From positions 1-18,984 of the forward strand of contig CAZQRW010000039.1 of assembly GCA_964596115.1 (NCBI GenBank): a DNA stretch of 18,984 nt. Direction: 5' to 3'. Positions 1-5,796 of this stretch are shown in pieces (the stretch's first letter is position 1; each line of letters starts with the position of its first letter). The notes beneath the pieces were generated by a model that had not been told where the DNA came from, did no database searches, and saw only the letters and a program-made list of their open reading frames with translations. A program made the position numbers and the translations under genes. The stretch is from CAZQRW01 sp964596115 (GTDB lineage Bacteria; Hydrothermota; UBA3072; B12-G15).

Positions 1-78
1 AATAACAAAGACAAAGGCGAAAGACATTAACTGCGGGATTATCATAATGACAGCGAATGGGGGTAAAGAATTTTGGTA

Positions 79-106
79 TTGACATTTTTTGATATTATTT
101 TAATTT
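79..106 (+). promoter_or_regulatory. Possible promoter for tRNA-Leu
   Basis: A perfect TTGACA lies at 79-84. The best-placed -10 candidate is TAATTT at 101-106 (16-base spacer), which is a poor match. A better-looking TATACA at 106-111 is too far away (21-base spacer) and too close to the tRNA 5' end at 115. The -35 box is convincing and the -10 box is not. The tRNA could also be read from a promoter upstream of the window. Confidence 0.35.
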
Positions 107-114
107 ATACACGA

Positions 115-195
115 GCCGGGGTGGCGGAACTGGCAGACGCGCACGTTTGAGGGGCGTGTGGGATTCCCGTAGGGGTTCAAGTCCCCTCCCCGGCA
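115..195 (+). tRNA. tRNA-Leu (anticodon GAG)
   Basis: A full cloverleaf with the long variable arm of a class II tRNA can be folded. The acceptor stem GCCGGGG (115-121) pairs with CCCCGGC (188-194), with discriminator A195. The D stem is GCG/CGC (124-126 with 138-140). The anticodon stem CACGT/GCGTG (142-146 with 154-158) encloses a seven-base loop with GAG at 149-151, which reads CUC/CUU leucine codons. The variable arm stem is GGG/CCC (160-162 with 166-168). The T arm is AGGGG-TTCAAGT-CCCCT (171-187). The 3' CCA is not encoded (TTTT follows), so it must be added enzymatically. A T-rich run after the tRNA (196-205) could help end transcription, but there is no hairpin other than the tRNA itself. 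Confidence 0.95.
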
Positions 196-209
196 TTTTC
201 TTTTTCCCC

Positions 210-237
210 TTGACTTAATTGTTAAATTGCATAAAAT
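210..237 (+). promoter_or_regulatory. Sigma70-type promoter for the DUF1858/gltX unit
   Basis: TTGACT (210-215), a 16-base spacer and TAAAAT (232-237, five of six consensus bases) form a good housekeeping-type promoter just downstream of tRNA-Leu. Counting from the -10 box, transcription should start at about 243-246. That coincides with the ATG of the next gene at 244, so the transcript appears to be leaderless. Confidence 0.6.
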
Positions 238-243
238 TCCATT

Positions 244-471
244 ATGAAATTGCCAATTTTAGAGGATGCATATATCGAGGATGTCGTAAGGGCATACCCA
301 AAATCTGTTGATGTATTTATGGATTTTGGTATAAAAGCCATTGTATGCGGCGACGTTATCTGGGGAACTATAAAAGAAGAAGCAGAAAGAGTAGGACTTT
401 CAGAGGAAAAACTAAAAGATCTTCTTGATGCACTTAACAAGGTAGCACAGCAAAGGGTAATAAAAATATGA
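244..471 (+). CDS. DUF1858-like small protein
   Basis: This 75-residue protein resembles the DUF1858 family, small helical domains often found near or fused to redox and hybrid-cluster proteins. Their biochemical role is not settled. The family pattern is seen in an N-terminal segment ending in a conserved Tyr-Pro (residues 18-19), then VDVFMDFGIKAIVCGD (22-37), then a Thr-(Ile/Leu)-x-Glu-Glu-Ala helix (42-47). Most members have a Cys-x-x-Cys pair after the Phe-Gly-(Ile/Met) turn. Here only the second Cys (C35) remains and the first position is Ala/Ile, so disulfide or metal chemistry by a Cys pair is unlikely. There is no Shine-Dalgarno upstream, and the ATG sits at the predicted transcription start, which suggests leaderless translation. 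The TGA stop overlaps the ATG of a 23-codon ORF (ATGA). The gene is probably co-transcribed with gltX. No signal peptide is present, so it should be cytoplasmic. Confidence 0.72.
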   Translation: MKLPILEDAYIEDVVRAYPKSVDVFMDFGIKAIVCGDVIWGTIKEEAERVGLSEEKLKDLLDALNKVAQQRVIKI

Positions 472-539
472 GTAAGATAGGTTTTTTTGTCTGTGCTAAT
501 TCCATAGAAGATATCCCAGCTTGTGATCAGGGGATGTGA
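468..539 (+). CDS. Possible 23-residue mini-ORF coupled to the DUF1858 gene
   Basis: An ATG at 468 overlaps the upstream TGA as ATGA, a usual arrangement for translational coupling. It opens a 23-codon frame, MSKIGFFVCANSIEDIPACD (20 residues) then Gln-Gly-Met, ending in TGA at 537-539, seven bases before the gltX ATG. It has no Shine-Dalgarno of its own. The start (Lys-Ile-Gly then a hydrophobic strand, a Cys, and a second Cys ten residues on) looks like the beginning of a cysteine-containing domain protein, for example of the CGGC type, cut short. It may be a gene remnant, a tiny real peptide, or simply a bridge that carries ribosomes to gltX. I cannot assign a function. Confidence 0.3.
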   Translation: MSKIGFFVCANSIEDIPACDQGM

Positions 540-545
540 TATTTT

Positions 546-1985
546 ATGGTAAGGGTAAGGATAGCCCCATCTCCAACAGGATACTTGCATGTTGGAACTG
601 CAAGAACAGCCCTATTTAATTATCTCTTTGCAAGGAAAAATAATGGTAAATTTATACTCAGGATAGAGGATACCGATGTTCAGAGATCTTCGCAGGAGAT
701 GGTGGATATCATCATAGATAGTATTAGTTGGTTGGGCCTTTCCTGGGACGAGGGTCCTTACTTTCAATCACAGAGGTTTGATGTGTATAAAAAATACGCT
801 GAGATGCTCCTTAAAAGTGGTAAGGCTTACTATTGTTATTGCACAAAGGAAGAGATAGAGGAGAGAAAGAAAAAATCTATCCAGAAAGGTAAGGCGTGGA
901 AGTATGATAGACATTGCTATTACTTAACGCCAGAGGAGAAGCAAAGGTATGAGAAAGAAGGGAGACCCAAGGCAATAAGATTTTTTGTACCAGAAGGTGT
1001 TACATCTTTTATCGATCTTATTCATAGCGAAATAAGTAGAGATAATAGTGACATTGAAGATTTTGTTATACTAAAATCGGATGGCACTGCTTCTTATAAT
1101 TTTGCAGTCGTTGTAGATGATCACGATATGGAGATTTCTCATGTTATAAGGGGTGACGATCATATATCCAATACATTTAAGCAGATTTTGGTCTACAATG
1201 CCATTGGTTGGGATACCCCTGAATTTGGGCATCTACCTTTAATCCTTGGAGAGGATAGGAGTAAGCTTTCAAAGAGACATGGGGCAGTGGCTGTTTCCCA
1301 CTACAGGGATGAGGGTATACTTCCCGAGGCATTTGTTAATTTTCTGGCACTCCTTGGTTGGTCACCCGGGACCGAACAGGAAATATTTACGATGGATGAA
1401 TTGATAAGGCTGTTTGACCTGAAGGGTGTGGGTAGGAAAGGTGCTGTTTTTGATATAAAAAAATTGTTGTGGATGAATGGAGAATATATAAAGAAGATGG
1501 ATAGGGATGAGTTATGCACCAAAATTATTCCATATTTAATTAAGGATAATCTTGTTAAAAAGGAGCAGATTGAGAGTAGTGATTTTAGGGAGTATCTCTG
1601 TAAGGTCGTTAGCCTTATGCTCCCGAGGTTGAATACATTGCGGGATTTTGCAAAAATAGGACAATATTTTTTTAGTGAAGATTTTGAATACGACGAAAAG
1701 GGATTGAAAAAACATACATATGAGGGCCTTTCCGATAGATTGAAAGACCTTAATAAGAAACTTGAGGCACTTGATGTATTTGATGAGAAAGCCTGCAGTG
1801 CGTTATTATATAAGATGGCTGATGAGCAGGGATTTAAACCAGGCGAGATTATTCATCCTGTAAGGCTTGCCATTAGTGGAATGACTTTTGGTCCAGGGTT
1901 ATTTGAGTTGATGGAAGTCCTGGGCAAGAATAAGGTTATTAAAAGAATAGAAAGATTTGTCAATTTTATTGAGAAAGGAGGATAA
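546..1985 (+). CDS. gltX: Glutamyl-tRNA synthetase
   Basis: This cytoplasmic class I aminoacyl-tRNA synthetase (479 residues, the normal bacterial length) charges tRNA(Glu) with glutamate using ATP. The Rossmann catalytic core starts at once: RIAPSPTGYLHVGTART at residues 5-21 holds the HIGH-like signature as HVGT. RGDDHISNT (202-210) is the conserved active-site segment and KLSKRHG (240-246) is the KMSKS loop. A zinc-knuckle insertion with Cys97, Cys99, Tyr120 and Cys124 is visible. The C-terminal third is the helical anticodon-binding region. The ATG at 546 is the only possible start because a TGA precedes it in frame at 537. A weak AGGGG about 12 bases upstream may serve as ribosome site, helped by coupling from the mini-ORF. 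Whether it is discriminating or also charges tRNA(Gln) cannot be read from the sequence. The last codons (GAG AAA GGA GGA TAA) contain the ribosome site of the next gene. Confidence 0.97.
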   Translation: MVRVRIAPSPTGYLHVGTARTALFNYLFARKNNGKFILRIEDTDVQRSSQEMVDIIIDSISWLGLSWDEGPYFQSQRFDVYKKYAEMLLKSGKAYYCYCTKEEIEERKKKSIQKGKAWKYDRHCYYLTPEEKQRYEKEGRPKAIRFFVPEGVTSFIDLIHSEISRDNSDIEDFVILKSDGTASYNFAVVVDDHDMEISHVIRGDDHISNTFKQILVYNAIGWDTPEFGHLPLILGEDRSKLSKRHGAVAVSHYRDEGILPEAFVNFLALLGWSPGTEQEIFTMDELIRLFDLKGVGRKGAVFDIKKLLWMNGEYIKKMDRDELCTKIIPYLIKDNLVKKEQIESSDFREYLCKVVSLMLPRLNTLRDFAKIGQYFFSEDFEYDEKGLKKHTYEGLSDRLKDLNKKLEALDVFDEKACSALLYKMADEQGFKPGEIIHPVRLAISGMTFGPGLFELMEVLGKNKVIKRIERFVNFIEKGG

Positions 1986-1987
1986 CC

Positions 1988-3736
1988 ATGTTTATGCAGA
2001 AATTGAGAAAAAATGTTACATTCTTTTTATGGTTTCTTGCTGGAGTTTTTATCCTTTTTATCTTTTTTAACTTTGGAAGTAATGTGATCAAACCAGAGAG
2101 TAAGGTGCAGCAGGGTTATATTGCGAGGGTAGATAAAAATTATATCACAATGGAGGAGTATAATAAAAGGTATAATGATTACATAAAGATACACTATGGG
2201 ATGAGGTCTGTTATAGATCCGAGAGAAATGAGACAGGTTTCTGATAAGGTTATCGATAACCTTATAGTGGATCAGATACTGAATGGTATAAGAAAAGAGA
2301 GAAAAATAGTTGTGTATCCTAAAACGATCGCAAGCCTTGTAAAAAATATGCCCCCACCTCAGGTCCTGAGGGATACCACCTTCTGGAAAAATGGTAAATT
2401 TGATATTCAGAAATACCAATCACTAATTTCAGATCCAAGGAATCGGCAATTTGTGATCACTTATGAGAATCAATTAATCGATGAGATTCCCAAAAGAATA
2501 CTCAATGATGAGATATTATCCCTTGTGAGGATGACAAGGGATGAGGTATACAGAGAACTCATTGAGAAAGAAGCAAAGATAAAGATTGCTTATTTATTTT
2601 TCCCGATAAAACTGGCACGCGATTATAATCCCACAGAGAAAGAAATAACCGAATATTACAATGCCCATCAGGATGAGTTCAGGGACAATTATGTGGATTT
2701 ATCCTATGTAGTTTTTAAGATAAATATCCTCGGGGATGACAAGCAGGCAGCAAGGGATAATGCAGCAAATGTTATAAGTCAGTATAAGGCTGGAATTCCG
2801 TTCGACAGTCTTGCAGCAATTTATTCTGAGGACGATTATGCTGCAGAAGGTGGAGAAATGGGTTGGGTCAGTCTGAAGAATTTAAAGGGAGAATTTTTAA
2901 GGGTTATCAAAAAGATGAAAGTTGGTAGTATTTCAGAGCCGATTGAAGGAAAAAACGGCTTAACTATTCTTAAATTGGAAGGCAGGAAAGGTGATAAAGT
3001 TAAATTGCGAGAAATATTTATCAAGTATAAGCCTTCCCAGGAAAGTTATGCAAATGCCAAGAAAGAAGCCGAAGAGTTCATAAAAAGTTATAAGAAAGAT
3101 TCTCTAAACACGCTCAAGGTTTATAAGTTATTTCCAAAGGTTTTACGGTATAAAGAGGGTATGCCAAACCCTATGAATGTGGATTTTTCATTTTTGCTCA
3201 GGAATGTCAAGAAAGGAGATTTTCTTCCTCCTATTATAGGGGATGAAGGATTTTTTGTTTTCTGGGTTAAGGATGTAAAAAAAGGTGTAGCCCCTTTGAA
3301 TGAAATAAAGGAAATGGTTATTGCTGCCATCCGTAGAGAAAAGGGGAAGACAGAAACACTTAAGGAAGCGATGGGTTTAAGAATGAAGATAAAGAAGGAC
3401 CTCGCTCCATTTAAGAATGTAGCTATGTATAGGGTAACAGATTATTTCTCACTTAGACAAACAGTTGCAGGGATTTCTTACAGAAATGAAGTTTATGGAG
3501 CGGCATTCAGATTGCCTGTTGGTGTCGTTTCAAATCCCATTGCTACAGATAGAGGGGTATATATTATTAAGGTACTTGATAGAAAAAAACCTGATACGAA
3601 GACCATACAGGATAAGCTTAATGCGATATCTAAAGAGTTATATAATAAGAAGAGAAGTATCTTTCTGAATGAGTGGTACAAGGACAATCTTGACAGGCAC
3701 AGGATTGATGACTACAGGTATGAACTTTCACTATAA
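1988..3736 (+). CDS. PpiD/SurA-type peptidyl-prolyl cis-trans isomerase
   Basis: This 582-residue membrane-anchored periplasmic folding factor belongs to the parvulin (rotamase) family, which isomerises X-Pro bonds and chaperones outer-membrane proteins. Residues 1-10 are basic, and 11-29 form one hydrophobic segment that should act as an uncleaved inner-membrane anchor, as in PpiD. A SurA_N-like helical region follows (about 40-220), including the pattern 'VIDNLIVDQIL'. The parvulin domain spans about 240-345 with FDSLAAIYSEDDYAAEGGEM (265-284) and GWVS, then the typical closing strand 'ISEPIEGKNGLTILKLEGRK'. A second degenerate parvulin-like ending, VGVVSNPIATDRGVYIIKVL, is near 510-530. 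The start is supported by AAAGGAGG at 1975-1982, which lies inside the gltX end. The next ORF (LptE-like) starts inside its last codons. Next to an LptE-like gene, the natural inference is a role in outer-membrane biogenesis. The split between PpiD and SurA is based on the membrane anchor alone. Confidence 0.85.
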   Translation: MFMQKLRKNVTFFLWFLAGVFILFIFFNFGSNVIKPESKVQQGYIARVDKNYITMEEYNKRYNDYIKIHYGMRSVIDPREMRQVSDKVIDNLIVDQILNGIRKERKIVVYPKTIASLVKNMPPPQVLRDTTFWKNGKFDIQKYQSLISDPRNRQFVITYENQLIDEIPKRILNDEILSLVRMTRDEVYRELIEKEAKIKIAYLFFPIKLARDYNPTEKEITEYYNAHQDEFRDNYVDLSYVVFKINILGDDKQAARDNAANVISQYKAGIPFDSLAAIYSEDDYAAEGGEMGWVSLKNLKGEFLRVIKKMKVGSISEPIEGKNGLTILKLEGRKGDKVKLREIFIKYKPSQESYANAKKEAEEFIKSYKKDSLNTLKVYKLFPKVLRYKEGMPNPMNVDFSFLLRNVKKGDFLPPIIGDEGFFVFWVKDVKKGVAPLNEIKEMVIAAIRREKGKTETLKEAMGLRMKIKKDLAPFKNVAMYRVTDYFSLRQTVAGISYRNEVYGAAFRLPVGVVSNPIATDRGVYIIKVLDRKKPDTKTIQDKLNAISKELYNKKRSIFLNEWYKDNLDRHRIDDYRYELSL

Positions 3737-4184
3737 GATTTTTGTTCTTCCGTTTATACTGAGTGGTTGTGCAGTATCTTTTACAGGTGGAGGGTTTAAG
3801 GGTTCTTTAAAGATAGAGCCACTAAAGAATGAAACGGTTGCTTATGGAATTGAGACCCGTCTGACTTCCTCACTAATCACAGCTTTTAATGAGGATGGGA
3901 GAATAAAGGTATCTAATAAGGGCGATTATATATTCAAGGGTAAAATAGTTGAATATAAGAAAAGCTCTGCAAGTTACACTGAGGGTGGGGTAATAAAGGA
4001 ATACAGGTACGAAGTAGGACTTCATATATTAATAGAGGATAAAGATGGGGAGAAGAAATTGATGGATAGAACGATAAAGGAAAGTATTATTCAAAGCTCC
4101 GATAAGGATGACGATGTTGCACTTAATGAGCTTTCTGATAAAATTAAGGATACTGTCGTAAGGATTTTTCTTGATTCATGGTGA
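3720..4184 (+). CDS. LptE-like outer-membrane lipoprotein
   Basis: The protein is 154 residues when started at the ATG at 3720. This start gives a short lipoprotein signal (MNFHYKIFVLPFILSGC) with lipobox LSGC and lipidated Cys17. A longer in-frame start at 3669 would put 17 polar residues in front of the signal peptide and is rejected. The mature part (C17, then AVSFTGGGFKG, 'LKIEPLKNETVAYGIETRLTSSL', 'GDYIFKGKIVEYKKS', and the closing helix ending 'RIFLDSW') fits the LptE family of FCB bacteria. LptE plugs the LptD barrel that delivers lipopolysaccharide to the cell surface. The gene overlaps the ppiD-like stop by 17 bases, so translation is probably coupled. LptE proteins are very divergent, so the assignment rests on overall pattern and context. 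lptD is not in the window. Confidence 0.7.
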   Translation: MNFHYKIFVLPFILSGCAVSFTGGGFKGSLKIEPLKNETVAYGIETRLTSSLITAFNEDGRIKVSNKGDYIFKGKIVEYKKSSASYTEGGVIKEYRYEVGLHILIEDKDGEKKLMDRTIKESIIQSSDKDDDVALNELSDKIKDTVVRIFLDSW

Positions 4185-4189
4185 GTCGC

Positions 4190-4218
4190 TTGACAAACAT
4201 TTATAAATTGTTTATTCT
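4190..4218 (+). promoter_or_regulatory. Sigma70-type promoter for the HU/bS22-like/tRNA-Arg/pilT unit
   Basis: TTGACA (4190-4195), a 17-base spacer and TATTCT (4213-4218) lie right after the LptE-like gene. Transcription should start near 4225, giving a leader of about 23 bases to the HU start at 4248. The leader includes the AAGGAGG ribosome site. No terminator hairpin was found between the LptE-like gene and this promoter, so read-through from gltX is possible. Confidence 0.65.
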
Positions 4219-4247
4219 AAAACAGAATGAAATGGAAGGAGGTTAGT

Positions 4248-4541
4248 ATGACAAGGACAAAGGCGTATTTGGTTGAGAAGATTGCAGAAAAGACAGGTAT
4301 CCCCAGGCAACAGGTAAAGGCGACGATCGAATCATTTGTTGAAGAGATAAAGTCATCTCTCGAAAGAAATGAAAGAGTTGAGCTCAGGGGGTTTGGTGTT
4401 TTTAAAAATAAGTTGAGAAAAGGAAAGATAGGTAGAAATCCTAAGAATAAGGTAGAGGTAAAGATACCCGATAGATTTCAGCCTATCTTCAGGCCATCAA
4501 GAGATTTTAGAAAGATAATTGCAGAGAAAATTAAACCCTAA
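4248..4541 (+). CDS. HU/IHF-family DNA-binding protein
   Basis: A 97-residue histone-like nucleoid protein that forms dimers, bends DNA and compacts the chromosome. The N-terminal helical dimerisation part (MTRTKAYLVEKIAEKTGI, then 'VKATIESFVEEI') leads into the conserved turn ELRGFGVF (45-52), and the beta-arm carries the GRNPKN motif (62-67). In HU proteins the proline at this place (Pro65 here) intercalates into DNA. The arm and tail are rich in Lys/Arg. The ATG at 4248 is chosen over an in-frame ATG at 4227 because AAGGAGG lies between them, correctly spaced for 4248 only. The gene heads a unit with a bS22-like gene, tRNA-Arg and two pilT genes. HU and IHF subunits cannot be told apart reliably here. 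Confidence 0.92.
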   Translation: MTRTKAYLVEKIAEKTGIPRQQVKATIESFVEEIKSSLERNERVELRGFGVFKNKLRKGKIGRNPKNKVEVKIPDRFQPIFRPSRDFRKIIAEKIKP

Positions 4542-4557
4542 ATTATAAGGAGGACAC

Positions 4558-4647
4558 TTGCCCTGCGGTAGAAAAAGAAAGCTACAAAAAATAAGGACGC
4601 ATAAATTGAAAAAAAGAAGGAAAAAAATGAGGCATAAAAATAAATAG
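4558..4647 (+). CDS. bS22/COX24-like small ribosomal protein (29 aa, TTG start)
   Basis: A tiny, extremely basic protein that would normally be missed: Met(TTG)-PCGRKRKLQKIRTHK, then LKKRRKKMRHKNK. It matches my recollection of the bacterial AURKAIP1/COX24-domain family (Pro-x-Gly-Lys-Lys-Arg-Lys-Arg, His-Lys, Lys-Lys-Arg, Arg-His-Lys-Lys). Members include mycobacterial bS22 and are related to mitochondrial mS38, which sit on the small ribosomal subunit. AAGGAGG at 4547-4553 lies four bases before the TTG, a short but usable spacing. The HU stop is 16 bases upstream, so the two are surely co-transcribed. The stop codon TAG (4645-4647) shares its G with the first base of the following tRNA-Arg. 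Any RNase P maturation of the tRNA would therefore remove the stop codon's last base. The family call rests on pattern memory, not on a search. Confidence 0.75.
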   Translation: MPCGRKRKLQKIRTHKLKKRRKKMRHKNK

Positions 4648-4720
4648 CACCCGTAGCTCAACCGGATAGAGCATCCCGCTCCGGACGGGAAGGTTGAAGG
4701 TTCGAGTCCTTTCGGGTGCA
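4647..4720 (+). tRNA. tRNA-Arg (anticodon CCG)
   Basis: A standard 74-base cloverleaf. The acceptor stem GCACCCG (4647-4653) pairs perfectly with CGGGTGC (4713-4719), with discriminator A4720. The D arm is GCTC/GAGC. The anticodon stem TCCCG/CGGGA (4674-4678 with 4686-4690) encloses CTCCGGA with CCG at 4681-4683, reading CGG. The T loop is TTCGAGT. The CCA is not encoded (AAAAA follows). The tRNA sits inside a protein-coding transcript: its first base is the last base of the upstream gene's stop codon, and a pilT gene starts 11 bases after its 3' end. CGG is a rare codon here, since the surrounding genes use mostly AGA and AGG for arginine. Confidence 0.95.
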
Positions 4721-4731
4721 AAAAGGAATTT

Positions 4732-5796
4732 ATGGAAAGACTTCACATATTTTTGGAAAAATTAATTGAGGTAAATGGATCAGATTTGCATCTAAAGGTT
4801 GGTGAACCCCCTGTTTTCAGGATTGATGGGAAGCTCAAAAAAATGGATGATTTTCCAATTATTGATAAGGATTTTATTAAATCCTCTATTTTTTCTATTA
4901 TGACTCCACACCAGATAGAGAGATTTAAAACCAATCTTGAGATTGATCTTTCCTATGAAATAAAAGGTAAGGCGAGATTCAGGATAAATGTTTTTCTTCA
5001 GAGGGGGAATCTTGGGGCTGCCTTTCGTCTCATACCTCTACGGATTAAAACCATTGATGAATGGGGTTTACCTCAGGTACTTAAAGATATTGCGAAGTAT
5101 AACAGGGGTTTTGTCCTTGTCACGGGGCCTACTGGTAGTGGCAAATCGACAACACTTGCAGCTATTATTGAAGAAATGAATTCGAAGTATAAGAAACACA
5201 TTATTACCATCGAAGATCCTATAGAGTTTGTCTTCAAAGATAATAAATGCATCATTGAACAGAGGGAGATTGGGGTTGATACGCTTTCCTTTGCGGAGGC
5301 ATTAAGGAGGGTCGTAAGGCAGAGCCCTGATGTAATAATGGTTGGAGAAATGAGAGACCTTGAAACAATATCGCGGGCATTGACTGCTGCAGAGATGGGC
5401 GCCCTGGTTTTTGCTACCCTTCACACAACGGATGCTGCCCAAACAGTTGATAGAATCGTTGATGTGTTTCCCCCAGAACAGCAGCATCAGGTTAGACTCC
5501 AGTTAGCCAATACCCTCAGGGCAGTAATTTCTCAGACGCTTCTTCCGCTTTCTTCTGGTACGGGAAGGATTGCTGCTTTTGAAATACTTATTGCTACGCA
5601 AGGTATAAAAAATGCAGTTAGAGAAGGGAAGGTAGAACAGATATATAATCTTATCCAGTCAGGTGGAAAGTATGGGATGAGACTTCTTGATCAATCCCTT
5701 AAAGACCTATACCTGAGGGGTAGGGTAAATTATGAGGATGCGCTCTCAAAGGCTTCAAACCCTTCTGATTTTGAGAGTGCAATTGCGAGGACATAA
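4732..5796 (+). CDS. pilT: PilT-family type IV pilus retraction ATPase (first copy)
   Basis: A 354-residue hexameric secretion ATPase of the PilT/VirB11 superfamily. PilT depolymerises the pilus at its base and so powers twitching motility and DNA uptake. The N-terminal PAS-like domain starts with 'GSDLHLKVGEPP' (17-28), a hallmark of PilT. The ATPase core has Walker A GPTGSGKS (132-139), the Asp box ITIEDPIEF (158-166), Walker B IMVGEMRD (202-209) and the His box LHTTDAAQTVDRIVDVFP (230-247). The C-terminal motif that is AIRNLIRE in classical PilT reads GIKNAVREG (291-299), so it is modified. AAAAAGGA, placed between the tRNA 3' end and the ATG, serves as ribosome site. The stop overlaps the next start (TAATG). 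It is cytoplasmic and works at the inner membrane with PilC. No pilB, pilC or pilin gene is in the window. Confidence 0.92.
   Translation: MERLHIFLEKLIEVNGSDLHLKVGEPPVFRIDGKLKKMDDFPIIDKDFIKSSIFSIMTPHQIERFKTNLEIDLSYEIKGKARFRINVFLQRGNLGAAFRLIPLRIKTIDEWGLPQVLKDIAKYNRGFVLVTGPTGSGKSTTLAAIIEEMNSKYKKHIITIEDPIEFVFKDNKCIIEQREIGVDTLSFAEALRRVVRQSPDVIMVGEMRDLETISRALTAAEMGALVFATLHTTDAAQTVDRIVDVFPPEQQHQVRLQLANTLRAVISQTLLPLSSGTGRIAAFEILIATQGIKNAVREGKVEQIYNLIQSGGKYGMRLLDQSLKDLYLRGRVNYEDALSKASNPSDFESAIART

Noticed and set aside
1..82. Open frames at the left edge: a + frame from 2 to a TGA at 80-82, and a - strand ATG at 45-43 followed by hydrophobic residues that could begin a signal peptide
   Set aside because: Both are under 30 codons in view, have no ribosome site or recognisable motif, and contradict each other. 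The edge does not allow a decision.
222..590. 122-codon ORF on the - strand
   Set aside because: It lies across the DUF1858 gene, the mini-ORF and the gltX start, has no ribosome site, and shows the low-complexity Ser/His/Ile composition of an antisense shadow.
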